DNA of 64,000 bases, taken from contig NC_083878.1 of assembly GCF_032452875.1 (NCBI RefSeq), positions 56,116,878 to 56,180,877 on the forward strand, in the 5' to 3' direction. The stretch is from Bos javanicus (taxonomy: Eukaryota; Chordata; Mammalia; Artiodactyla; Bovidae). The notes below the pieces were generated by a model. The model made no database searches. It saw nothing but the letters and a program-made list of their open reading frames with translations, and was not told the origin of the DNA. The translations under genes were made by a program, and so were the position numbers. Shown piece by piece: positions 46,591-57,212 of this stretch. How positions within the stretch are numbered: the stretch's first letter is position 1; each line of letters starts with the position of its first letter.

Positions 46591-47372
46591 TATTTCCCAG
46601 CATCAGGGTCTTTTCCAGTGAGTCAGCTCTTCACATCAGGTGGCCAAAGTATTGGAGCTTCAGGGTAAGCATCAGTCCTTCCAATGAATATTCAGGGTTG
46701 ATTCCTTTAGGATTGACTGGTTTGATCTCTTTGTTGTCCAAGGGTGTCTCAAGAGTCTTCTCCAGCACCACAGTTTGAAAGCATCAATTCTTTGGTGCTC
46801 AACCTTTTTTATGTCCAACTTTCACATCCGTACATGACTACTGGAAAAACCATCACTTTGATTCTTCGGACCTTTGCCAGCAAAGTGATGTCTCTTCTTT
46901 TAAATACACTGTATAGGTTTGTCATAGCTTTTCTTCCAAGGAGTTTGTGGCTGTAGTCATTGTCTGCAGTGATTTTGGAACCCCCCCAAATCAAGTCTGT
47001 CAATGTTTCCATTTTTCCCCCATCTGTTTGCCCTGAGGTGATGGGACTGGATGCCATGATTTTAGTTTTTTAAATGTTGAGTTCTAAGCCAAATTTTTCA
47101 CTCTCTTCTTTCATCTTCATCAAGAGGCTCTTTAGTTCCCCTTTGCTTTCTGCCTAATGCATTAATAGGTGCTGTCATCTGTATATCTGTCGTTAGCAAT
47201 ATTTCTCCTGGTAATTTTGACTTCAGCTTGAGTGTCACCCATCCCGGCATTTAGCTTGATGTACTCTGCATCTATGTTAAATAAGCATGGTGACAATATA
47301 TAGCCTTGATATACTTCTTTCCCAATTTTGAACCAGTTCATTGTTCCATGTCTGGTAATGAGCAAAAGACAG
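46591..47372 (-). mobile_element. BovB fragment, antisense, lacking its 3' terminus
   Basis: It begins at CCCAGCATCAGGGTCTTTTC, internal to BovB, and runs back to GTTCCATGTCTGGTAATGAG in the RT domain. With the preceding sense piece it forms a large inverted repeat over the YADD-proximal region. Confidence 0.9.
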
Positions 47373-47439
47373 TTTCAGCTTTAGGAGATACTGTGGGCTG
47401 ACTGATCTAGTGATTTTTGTCACCCAGTTTACATCGAGG

Positions 47440-47578
47440 ACCTCAGTGGCTCAGCGAGTAAAAATCTGTCTGCAATGCAGGAGACATGAGTTTGATCCTT
47501 GGATTGGGAAGATCCTCTGGATAAGGAAATGACTATCCACTCCTGTTTTCTTGCCTGGAAATTCCCATTGACAGAGGA
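47440..47578 (+). repeat. Bov-tA SINE, sense, 3'-truncated
   Basis: tRNA-like head (GGACCTCAGTGGCTCAGCGA) and the first part of Bov-A, ending at CCCATTGACAGAGGA. The tail is missing. Confidence 0.88.
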
Positions 47579-48895
47579 TTTCAATTTATCTTGAAGGAAA
47601 AAAGTTGCTTTTAAAATTCTAATTCCTTACCAAGATATCCTTAAACTTTGTCAAATATTTCTAGGCCTGAGTGTTATAAAAGTACTCTCTGGATGTTTTC
47701 TCTAACAAATCCGTAATTCAACCTCAGTGTGTCCCACTTTTCCAAATTTCAAAGTTCAACAGTAAAAACAATATCTAAGTGTATAAAATATTATATATGG
47801 CGTATCAATCCCCTAAACCATGAGTATCCTATGGACCATACTTAGGAAATGGCCATAGTTGTGATGACCAGTACAAGTAGGCAATAATTTTTGTGTAATT
47901 ATTTTCTTAACTCTTCAATGTCTCAGGGTCCCAGAAGAAAGCTGATGGCATATACAAACTGGGTGCTTTAAATAATCTATTTGGAAAAGTGAGTGCAGGT
48001 AACAGAGAACCCTAGAGCTGGTGAAGGAAGGTTGACATTACCCCTGAATAGAAACAAGTATATTTACTAGAAGTAGAGAAATACATATAAGAGAGTAGTC
48101 TGACAGGATCTGAGACCATTGGCTATGAGACAAATCCAACCAATGGAGTCTTCCCCAACTGCTCGCTCACCAGGTGTCTCAGGAATAAGTACAATAACCT
48201 TATTCTTCTTTCCTTGAATAGTCTGCTATGCCCTCTATTGGCTGAAACCAACTCAAAGTGCTGTGCTGTATAGTGGAGAATAGATACACAGGTACATAAA
48301 GAACAGACTCAGCACATCCTCAATTTTAAAATGCTACAGTTCCTATGCTCTAGATTTTGACTGGATATAGAGTAAATATGACTGAAGAATTTTTTTTTCT
48401 GGCCTCAGATTCATATTTTTAGTTATGTCCTGTACTGCATGGTAAGCATAGTGATTTTTAAATCTCTCATCCTTCTACTCTCACCCAATCTGGCATCCCT
48501 TTATATATAACCATTTTAACTTTCAAATCAACTTTTCTACTTTTATCTCATTTAGTGACACGTACTGAGCCCAATCTGTGGTTGAGAAACAGTCTTAGGT
48601 CTGCTGGTGAGATTATGTTACCCAACGTCTGCCACTGCACTGTCTGGTAGACAAGACAAATACAAAGACGAAATTCCCCAATATTATGGAGTAACAAGAA
48701 AGATATGAACAAAGCTTCATAGATCTACATCTGTAGGGTGTCAACTTTGCAGCCACATTTCATAGAATACCAAAAAGACTTGAGTTTACACTCGACACAA
48801 TATATTTATCCTTATTTAAATTAATAAAATGACAAACTGATTATAATTAGGCCTCCTAATGATTGGTGGGGGTGGGATGAGGGTGGGGGTGGTGG
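47579..48895. other. Low-copy sequence, 1.3 kb
   Basis: No repeat named and no exon supported. 48860-48895 is G-rich (GGTGGGATGAGGGTGGGGGT). Confidence 0.5.
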
Positions 48896-49012
48896 TTGGA
48901 GGTGTGGGATGTGGCAGCTTGAAGCAGGATCTTAGTTCCCCGACCAGGGATCAAACCCAGGGCCATGGAGGTGAGAGTGCCAAATCCTAACCATTAGACC
49001 ATGAGGCCCCAT
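48896..49012 (-). repeat. CHR-type SINE head, antisense
   Basis: GATCTTAGTTCCCCGACCAG and CCTAACCATTAGACCATGAG are the antisense tRNA-derived portion. The body is largely missing. Confidence 0.7.
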
Positions 49013-49425
49013 TGAGTTGATGCAGGACCGTGGTGCTTGTCTCCTCTGAAGAAAGAATTTATCAAAGAGACAAAAGGTGGTGAAGCAGGTAAATCATTTA
49101 TTAGAAGCAAAGTACATGTGGAAAGACATACTGGCAGGCTCAGAGAGAATTGCGCTTTTGTGGTGGCTTAAATTGCCTATAAGAGGGCAGTTTTCCTAGT
49201 TCCCTCTGGCCAACCATGTTTTGTCTTGTTTTGTGCCCATATTTTGTCTGACTCAGGGCCCTCGCTGATATGCACTCACATCTTTTAGCCAAAATGAATT
49301 CTAGCATGAGGCTCTCTGTGAGGTTGGCAAACATAATATGGGCTAGTGCCTCCTCCCTTTTTTGACCCCTGGGGAGCCCTTAGGCAAATGGGTAGTTAGG
49401 GAGGTCTCCTTGACCTAAAGAAAAA
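49013..49425 (-). mobile_element. Endogenous retrovirus LTR fragment, antisense (probable)
   Basis: Read backwards, it has an AATAAA signal (49097-49102), then about 60 bp later CTCTTTGATAAATTCTTTCT and a GAGGAGACAAGCACC end, an arrangement typical of R-U5. No internal viral genes are attached. The family is not assigned. The upstream (right) border is unclear. Confidence 0.6.
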
Positions 49426-49433
49426 AAAATGTG

Positions 49434-49975
49434 GCCTCCTCCTGCCCAGCTCCCACACGCCCCAGGTTCCCCGCCACCCTGAGTGTTACCTGTGCACCGA
49501 CTGTGGCACCAACCTGAAAGAGAAGGGCCATTTCTTCATGGAGGATCAGATCTACTGTGAAAAGCACGCCTGGAAGCAGGTCACTCCACCCGAGGGCTAG
49601 GACGTGGTCATGGTGTTCCCCAAGTGAGCCGGCAGTTCTTGCCCAATGCTGCTGTCCAAGTAGCCCTTGCTGCATTTTGCCCTCTAAAAGCTCTGGCCTT
49701 TCTCTTCTTCTGAGTTTGCACTTTCTTTGGTTGTATTGCTGCTCATTCAACACCATGTTCCCTTTTGCTAATGGCTCTTGCTGGCTGTGTGATGCCTGCT
49801 TTTAAATTAAGGGAAGATGGTCTTGTTCAGTGTCCCTTTGCTAGCATCACTGTGTCTTTTCTTTCCCTCCATTCACCTCTGCTGCAAATGGACATCAGCC
49901 AAATTTGAACCATCTGAATTTAATATGTCTGACAACGATTCGTTTTTACTCAGGAAATTAATAGACTTTAAAAAA
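49434..49975 (+). pseudogene. PDLIM1: PDLIM1 processed pseudogene (3' end only)
   Basis: 49472-49627 encodes the C-terminal half of a LIM domain: [20 protein letters not shown], then [10 protein letters not shown], then VTPPEG, stop, DVVMVFPK, stop. The Cys/His zinc ligands are kept, and the VTPPEG...VVxVFPK terminus identifies PDLIM1 (CLP36/elfin), an alpha-actinin-binding PDZ-LIM scaffold. A TAG at 49598-49600 replaces the usual tyrosine. A 3' UTR-like sequence follows the natural stop to an A-rich end near 49971. AATGTGG follows an A-tract on both sides (about 49428 and 49982), consistent with a TSD. The PDZ domain, the first half of LIM and all introns are absent. Confidence 0.82.
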
Positions 49976-50229
49976 AAGAAAAATGTGGTTGTCTTGTCTT
50001 TTCACTCAAGCAGAGTTCAGCTCCTCTCTGTTCCTGCCTTAATCTTTTCCTTCAAGTGTGTCAACAGGAAACAAGCTCCAGCTGCTCAGCCTGGGGACCC
50101 ATTTACCTCCCTCCTCATTGTGACTCTGTATGTGAAAAACATACAGGCTCACAATGTAGGCTAAATTACTTAAGCTCAAGAGAATTTTTTCATTTGAGTT
50201 TAGTTAGTGTGAGTTGATTAAGCACGGTG
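49976..50229. other. Low-copy spacer
   Basis: Nothing recognised. Confidence 0.4.
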
Positions 50230-50912
50230 CTAGAGAGGCGAGTGGTGGCTGTGGCTGGGCGATCGGCCATGAGGAGATACCCCACATCCAAGGTCAGCAG
50301 TGGTGGCTACATCTTGCTGCAGTGGTTGTGAGTAGATACCCCACATCCAAGGGCAAAGGAGAAGCCTGAGCAAGATGGTAGGAGGGGCGAATTTGTGTTT
50401 AGAATCAAACCCCATTCCCAATAGAGGTGCTCAGAGGGCTTAAACAAACCTTGTGTGCAACAGAACCCAGGGACCCCACAGAGACTGAGACAGAACTGTG
50501 TGTGAGCATCTCCTGTGGAGATATGGGTCAGTAGTGGACTGCCACAGGGACAGAGGCTCTGGGTGCAGCAGACTTGGGTATGCCATAAGCCTTTTTTGAG
50601 GAGATTGCCGTTAACCCCACCATAGAGCCACCAGAACTTACACAGGACTGGGAAATATACTCTTGGAGGGCATAACAGAATCTTGTGTGCATCAGGACAC
50701 AGGAGAAAGGAGCAATGACCCCACAAGAGACTGGCCCAGACTTGCTGGGAGTGTCCACGAGTCTCCAGCAGAGGCATGGGTTGGTGATGGCCTGCTGCAG
50801 GGTTGGGGACACTGAGTATAGCAGTACATGCATGGGATGTTTTGAAAGAGGTCACCATTATCTTCATTACCTTCACCATAGTTTGGACCCAGGTAAATAG
50901 CAGGGAAAAGGA
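50230..50912 (+). mobile_element. LINE 5'-UTR-like block with tandem monomers
   Basis: 50263-50380 resembles the start of BovB (GCCATGAGGAGATACCCCAC), with AGATACCCCACATCCAAGG present twice (about 50273 and 50334). 50450-50890 consists of two related units of about 232 bp, each opening CTTGTGTGCA and containing an ACCCCACA-AGAGACTG segment and a GCCTGCTGCAGGG-like segment. This arrangement is typical of a LINE promoter region. Whether the second block belongs to BovB or bovine L1 is not certain. It joins BovB RT sequence directly at about 50913. Confidence 0.6.
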
Positions 50913-52072
50913 GAGGAACCAGAGATCAAATTGCCAACATCTGCTGGATCATAGAAAAAGCAAGAGAGTTCCAGAAAAACATCTATTTCTGCTTTATTGA
51001 CTATGCCAAAGCCTTTGACTGTGTGGATCACAAGAAACTGTGGAAAATTCTGAAAGAGATGGGAATACCAGACCACCTGACCTGCCCCTTGAGAAACCTA
51101 TATGCAGGTCAGGAAGCAAGAGTTAGAACTGTACACGGAACCACAGACTGGTTCCAAATAGGAAAAGGAGTATGTCAAGGCTGTATATTGTCACCCTGCT
51201 TATTTAACTTCTATGCAGAGGACATTATGAGAAACGCTGGGCTGGATGAAGCACAAGCTGGAATCAAGATTGCCAGGAGAAATATCAATAACCTCAGATA
51301 TGCAGATGACACCACCCTTATGGCAGAAAGTGAAGAAGAACTAAAGAGCCTCTTGATGAAAGTGAAAGAGGAGAGTGAAAAAGTTTGCTTAAAGTTAAAC
51401 ATTCAGAAAACTAAGATCATGGCATCTGGTCCCATCTCTTCATGGCAAATAGATGGGGAAACAGTGGAAACAGTGTCAGACTTAATTTTCTGGGCTCCAA
51501 AATCAGTGCATATGGTGACTGCAGTCATGAAATTAAAGGAACTTGCTTCTTGGAAGGGAAGTTATGACCAGCCTAGACAGCACACTAAAAAGCACAGACA
51601 TTACTTTGCCAACAAAGGTTCATCTAGTCAAGGCTATGATTTTTCCAGTAGTCATGTATGGATGTGAGAGTTAGACTACAAAGAAAGCTGAGAGCCAAAA
51701 AACTGATGCTTTTGAACTGTGGTGTTGGAGAAGACTCTTGAGAGTCCCTTGGACTGCAAGGAGATCCAACCAGTCCATCCTAAAGGAGATCAGTCCTGAA
51801 TATTCATTGGAAGGACTAATGCTGAAGCTGAAACTCCTATACTTCGGCCGCCTGATGTGAAGAACTGACTCATTTGAAAAGACCCTGATGCTGGGAAAGA
51901 TTGAGGATGGGAGGAGAAGGGGAAGACAGAGAATGAGATGGTTGGATGGCATCACCAACTCAATGGACATGAATTTGAGTAAACTCTGCGAGTTGGTGAT
52001 AGACAGGGAGGCTTAGTGTGCTGCAGTCCATGGGGTCTCAAAGAGTCAGACATGACTGAGCGACTGAACGGA
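50913..52072 (+). mobile_element. BovB LINE from RT domain to 3' end, sense
   Basis: A 214-codon frame (51023-51667) holds KKLWKILKEMGIPDHLTCPL, CQGCILSPCLFNFY and the YADD motif at about 51299. It shifts within the following segment. The 3' terminus is CATGACTGAGCGACTGAACG at 52072. The endonuclease is absent. Confidence 0.93.
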
Positions 52073-52685
52073 CAAATTGAATTGAGTGTGAGTCCATACT
52101 GGAAAGATAGATCTAACTTTTATGTGGTGATATTTTGAGACTTGAAGAGTGGAGTAGGATCCTGAAGAGAATGTTTTACCTAAGAAACTTTTGGCCATTT
52201 TCAGACGTCTTTTAGGAGAAATTGTGCAGATGCTTTCCACATAAGTGCGCATACTCTCCAACATTGCAGCATATCAATTTCTTTTTAAGAATATTATACT
52301 ATCAACATAACATGAAAGAGGCATGGGAGAGTTAGGAAATTATAAAATGCATGTGTTTGTGTTTGTGTGTGTTTAAGAGAGAAATAGGAGGTGTGTGAAA
52401 GGGAAATTGAAGGAGTGTGGTTTGAGAGATTGGAAATGTGCTAAGAATTGCCAAATTTTATTAAATTAATGACATAAATTGTGAATGATGTCATAATTCA
52501 TTCATAAATCAGAATATGAGGTTGAAATTATTCATAAAACAAAATTTAAAATAAAGAAAACTGTGAGCAATGGGAGAATTTGGGTAGGCATTATTATATC
52601 CTGTTAACAGGGAGGGAGTAAGTGATAGAGTAGGTATTTAAATAGTTAATTCCACTAGGGTATTATAAATAGAGAAAAAATATAG
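52073..52685. other. AT-rich low-copy sequence
   Basis: Nothing recognised. Confidence 0.5.
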
Positions 52686-54465
52686 GAGACCCCTGTAAGT
52701 TAATGATCCCTCAAGAAAACAGGCTTGCTTAACAACAAAGCCAAGCAAGCTCGCCTAGCAACAAAACCAAGCTAGCCTGCTTGGCAACAAGACCATGTAA
52801 AAGAAGCACAAGACATGGCCCAGAAGAACAAAGCAATGTTGGAATAAGACCTGCATCTTGCCCATTGAAGTTAGCAAGTCCTTGTGAAAGGGCTTGTTCT
52901 GCATGTACTAAATATAGGGGAGAATAGGGGAAAGGTGACATTATAATGAAACCTGAGATGATTTACCATATTTTAGCATTGGCTACACCCTTTTTACTCA
53001 TTTCCACAGCACCATGACAGCCCCAGTTTGACCAAGTAAGGACAAGAAGTCTCCCCCTCCTGACACTGAGGAGGAGCTGTTTTGCAAAAGTTTTCACTTT
53101 TGTCTCAAGTTCAAAGGATGTTTTAACAAAATAAGCCACTAGTTATATATAAATAAATAATATCAATATTTATTAGAAAATTATATAGCTTACTTTCAAT
53201 ATACTAACATTAAAAGAAAGAGAAATAGAAATGGCACAGGATACATCAACAAATTGGGTTTTGATCAATATCCAGACTTAAACAGTGCTGGGAAGTCCCA
53301 TGTCAAGCACATCTGGAGTCCCAGTTGGGGAAAGGTTCCAGGCAGTGTGTCTGCTCCATGGGTGAAATTTTCAAAAATTGCAGCTCAATTTTCCCACTTA
53401 TAATCCCAGGATGCAAAGTATCATCTACTTATGAGCAAACTGCAGCTCTGGTTTCATGCTAATGCTGTTTGTTTTGTCACGTAAAACTTGGAATGTTGTT
53501 AAACCTGGGGCTTGGTTGACCAGGGTCCTTCCAGGGGCTCAACAATTTCAAGATTTGTCCCTTATCTAATATATGGTGCTGCAAGGCTTGCACTCACAGC
53601 AGACAGTCAGGGCACTAACAGTCAGGGCATGTCCAGGTAGGTTAGAAGCAAGATCAGAGGCCTGCTCTGCTTTGTCTCTGAAGCCTATAAAAGACTATAT
53701 ATTTAATTTCCCTAACAAGAGCTGATGGTGGAAGCCTGATAATTACTCGAGGATGAGGAAGAATGTGGTCTTTTCCCTCTCTCCAATTTTCCTTTGATTA
53801 TAAAAATATGGCCCACTAAGATCCTAGGCAGCATATTAAAAAGCAGAGATATTGCTTTACCGACAAAGGTCCGTCCAGTCAAAGCTATGGTTTTTCCAGT
53901 AGTCCTGTATGGATGTGAGAGTTGGACTGTAAAGAAAGCTGAGCACCAAAGAATTGATGCTTTTGAACTGTGGTGTTGGAGAAGACTTTTGAGAGTCCCT
54001 TGGAAAGCAAGGAGATCCAATCAGTCCATCCTAAAGGAAATCAGTCCTGAATATTCATTGGAAGGACTAATGCTGAAGCTGAAACTCCAATACTTTGGCC
54101 ACCTGATGGGAAGTACTGACTCATATGAAAAGACCCTGATGCTGGGAAAGATTGAAGGCAAGAGGAGAAGGAGATGACAGAGGATGAGATGGTTGGATGG
54201 CATCACCGACTCGATGGACATGAGTTGGAGTGAACTCTGGGAGTTGGTCATAGACAGGAAGGCCTGGCGTGCTGCAGTCCATGGGGTCACAAACAGTCGA
54301 ACATGACTGAGCAACTGAACTGAATTGAACTGAACTGAAGTTCTTAGAGTAGACCTCCCATGCCTGCCTACTTCTATCTCACAAGCATCCCTAATAAACT
54401 CTTGCTTTTCACTCTGCCTCTTGCTTAATTCTTTCTACACCAAGACAGAAAAACCTATACTCTAC
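52686..54465 (+). mobile_element. Ruminant ERV LTR complex, interrupted by BovB
   Basis: It starts near TGTAAGTTAATGATCCCTCA and carries tandem GCTTGCTTAACAACAAAGCC-like units (52723-52790). A TATA-like TATAAAA occurs near 53799. AATAAA lies in CATCCCTAATAAACTCTTGC (about 54391), followed by CACTCTGCCTC, a common LTR R-U5 pattern. BovB (53826-54346) lies between TATA and AATAAA. The stretch 53150-53640 reads differently and may be a second, nested LTR. No gag, pol or env sequence is seen. Borders are approximate. Confidence 0.5.
53826..54346 (+). mobile_element. BovB 3' end inserted between LTR TATA and poly-A signal
   Basis: It runs from GGCAGCATATTAAAAAGCAG to the (GAACT)n-like end. The flanks AAGATCCTAG and AAGTTCTTAG (8 of 10 matching) may be a decayed TSD. 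Confidence 0.92.
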
Positions 54466-54679
54466 TCAGTTCCAAAAAGCTTTCTGCAGTTTCCCTAGGA
54501 CTTAAAGGAAGAGTTCTGCACTTGAAGACTATTAGGACCATGAAAGGTGACATACTTACCTTGTACCATCTCACTTATCTATATGATTTGGGATTTGCTT
54601 CTGTTCCTGATCCTCTTTCTAATAACTTAATAGATTTTGTGCAACTTCTTTCTTCTAGAACTGAAGTTTCATCTATTCG

Positions 54680-55100
54680 GTTCAGTTCAGTCGCTCTGTC
54701 GAGCCATTGAGTTGGTGATGCCACCCAACAACATCCTTTGTTGTACCCTTCTCCTCCTGCCCTCAATCTTTTTCAGAATCAGGGTCTTTTCAAAAGAGTC
54801 AGCTCTTTGCATCAGGTGGCCAAAGTCCTGGAGTTTCAGCTTCAACATCAGTCCTTCCAGTGAACACTCAGGACTGATCTCCTTTAGGATGGACTGGTTG
54901 GATCTCCTTGCAATCCAAGAGACTCTCAAGAGTCTTCTCCAACACAACAGTTCAAAAGCATCAATTCTTTGGTGCTCAGCTTTCTTTATAGTCCAACTCC
55001 CACATCCATACAGGACTATTGGAAAAACCATAGCCTTGACTAGACAGATCTTTGTTGACAAAGTAATGTCTCCACTTTTTAATATGCTATCTAGGTTTCA
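54680..55100 (-). mobile_element. BovB 3' end, antisense
   Basis: It runs from GGTTCAGTTCAGTCGCTCTG to TAATATGCTATCTAGGTTT. It is inverted relative to the copy at 53.8-54.3 kb, about 330 bp away, and covers the same consensus interval. Confidence 0.92.
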
Positions 55101-55916
55101 TCTATAACAAGATAATAAAAATGGGTTTTGAAACTTATGCTTGCAACTGCATTCTTTATTATCTTGTATAGAAGCCCACAGTTAGGGTGACTGCTCTTGT
55201 TTGAATCATGGCACAGTTACCTATTCTAACTACCTCTACTTTCCTATTCCTGTTTCCGTGGCCTCTTGGAATACACATCCAAAGATAACATTGAAAGCCA
55301 CTTTACTAGTGATTTAAGACATTTTTTTCAGAATAAGATTCTTGAAATAAAGCAGGAAGAGTTTGACTAAATGGAAGCTTGCCTTCAGTCTTGATTATAT
55401 AGAAACTGACCTTTCTCTTTTGTTAAAAAATGTGTTAACAGTCCTGTAAATTATTGCCCACACCTGAGGAAAGGAGGTACCTGAACCCCTACCTCTTACA
55501 GAAAGTCAAACAGACTTAATTTTTTAGAGTCACATGGGACTTGCTCTGAGCAGATTTGCTTCTGGGTCAGTTGGGTTCTCTTGCAATTCTACAGAGGATG
55601 GATGATTTTTAACTTATCTGGCTGTACACGGATAAGTTGACAGCTTGTAAATTTTTACTTCTCCTATTTATGCATTTCATTGTCACACTTATACCATGTC
55701 AATGACTTGAATTAAAGTACTGGGGTCAGGAGTCATATTGGAACTTTCTATTTCAAACAGACTCTCCACCTCATTATTTCTTTTAGGGAGAGATAATTGT
55801 TTTCTTTTTTCGGTCTCCTGAGTCAGCTTTATTTGAATGCTTTAAAATTCACATCAGTTTTCCACAAAGCAACACCCTACTAGAGGAATATGCCCAAAGA
55901 GTGTAAAGTATTTATG
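55101..55916. other. Low-copy sequence
   Basis: Nothing recognised in about 800 bp. Confidence 0.5.
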
Positions 55917-56129
55917 CATGCTTAGTCACTTCAGTCCTTTCCGACTCTTTGCGATGCTATTGACCATAGCTCTCCAGGCTCCTCTGGCCATGGGATTCTC
56001 CAGGCAAGAATACTGGAGTGGGTTGTCATGCCCTCCTCCAGGTGATCTTCCCAATCCAGGAGCCTGTGTCTCTTATGTCTCCTGCACTGGCAGATGGGTT
56101 CTTTACCACTTGCGCCACCTGGGAAGCCC
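55917..56129 (-). repeat. Bov-tA SINE, antisense
   Basis: It spans TTAGTCACTTCAGTCCTTTC to CTTGCGCCACCTGGGAAGCC, with Bov-A body and tRNA-like half in the usual order. Confidence 0.94.
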
Positions 56130-56229
56130 AGAGAATTTATATAGGATGTTAATTTTTAAAGTACACATTTCAAGGGTGTGGTACAGAGCTGCAGCTATTA
56201 CTAGAACATATCCAGGACAGAAGTGAATT

Positions 56230-56640
56230 CACAACAAATCCTAACTGTATACAGACATCTCTAAAAATTATTTCAGTTAGTATATGTTTCCAGATTTTTT
56301 CAATTTTCCAAGTCTCAATGTTTCAGGAAGCTGACTCTTCAATCAGTTACAAATTAGCTTTGATATGGTAGAGGATTGTAGGTATTTTATTCTTCTTTAA
56401 TTATTTTAGGTGACAGTGGTTACCCTTTGAAAAACTACTTAATTGCTTCATTATCTTATCTCCAGACTCCTTCTGAAAATCGAATCAATATGTTATACTG
56501 TGAGTCAATGAGTGACTGGAATGATAATGAAAAATGCATCAGGAATCTTGGCAAACAGAATGTGAATGTCTCGTTCAGTCAAGTGGAGCCTCACCACGCT
56601 GCCCTTCAGATGTTTTAAGGCTCTATAACTCTTAGCATGG
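56230..56640 (+). pseudogene. Decayed PIF/Harbinger-type transposase relic
   Basis: 56400-56489 translates to ILGDSGYPLKNYL followed by QTPSENRIN. The order and spacing match the second-Asp block of the DDE_Tnp_4 nuclease (GDSGYP...L...TP.E.R.N) shared by PIF/Harbinger transposases and HARBI1. In the same frame, about 29 codons upstream, QCFRKLTLQ (about 56316-56342) resembles the HDS.VFR.S.L block. A shifted frame downstream at 56605 gives FRCFKAL, resembling the RFRCLK block. Stops at about 56355, 56361 and 56379, plus a frameshift, show it is dead. A splice-acceptor-like TTTAATTATTTTAG precedes GGTGAC, so an exon reading cannot be excluded, but the frame continues upstream in the transposase pattern. 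No terminal inverted repeats were seen. Confidence 0.6.
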
Positions 56641-57025
56641 CCATTACATGAAGCTTATCTTCTAAAATAAGCTGCAGATATGAATGCAGCTTACCAAGTG
56701 GTGAAGTGAATGATTCTGATGATGTGCACTCTTGCAAAATTGCTTCAAATAGTAAAGCAGAGTTTAAAATATTAGAGCCAAATGTTGATTTTCATTTTGA
56801 AAGAAAGAAAAAAACATTCTTCCGTATTTGGGCAATTATTTCTATTACAAAAGTAAATTATGTACCATATTATATTTTACTAGTGTATAGATGCCTTGGC
56901 AATAAATACTAGGAAAAAAGCTTAGTTTAGTTCCAAGCACTTCTTTTCTCCAAGTGAAGACTGGAGATATGCTAACAGTGGAGTTTCATTTGAGGATATG
57001 TCTAGTGGTTGAGGTTTGGAGGGGT
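56641..57025. other. Low-copy sequence 3' of the transposase relic
   Basis: The frame of the GDSGYP block reopens at 56673-56912 with an acidic stretch (NDSDDVHSC), which could be transposase C-terminus. I cannot confirm this. Confidence 0.35.
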
Positions 57026-57212
57026 GTTTCCTTGGTGGCTCTGTTCGCAATGCGGGATACCTGGGATTGATCTCTGGGTTGGGACGATCCTCTGGAGAAG
57101 GAAATGGCAATCCACTCCAGTATTCTTGCCTGGAGAATCCCATGGACAGAGCAGCCTGGTGGGCTACAGTCCATGAGGTCGCAAGGAGTTGGACATGACT
57201 GAGCAACCTTCA
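57026..57212 (+). repeat. Bov-tA SINE, sense
   Basis: TGTTTCCTTGGTGGCTCTGT head (internally shortened) and a complete Bov-A body to GGACATGACTGAGCAACC. Confidence 0.93.

Noticed and set aside
45269..47372. Reading 45645-47372 as one twin-primed BovB insertion
   Set aside because: The antisense part lacks the BovB 3' terminus and the two parts overlap over a long interval instead of meeting at a breakpoint, so two fragments fit better.
49472..49627. A live LIM-domain gene
   Set aside because: It has only half a LIM domain, an internal stop, no introns, and an A-rich end with direct repeats. It is a processed pseudogene.
52686..54465. Retroviral internal genes (gag/pol/env) in the LTR complex
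   Set aside because: I searched by eye for protease, RT or integrase motifs and found only BovB sequence between the LTR-like parts.
56400..56620. A functional exon beginning after the acceptor-like TTTAATTATTTTAG
   Set aside because: The transposase-like reading extends upstream of the AG in the same frame, and stops plus a frameshift follow. A decayed transposase explains it better, though an exon is not fully excluded.
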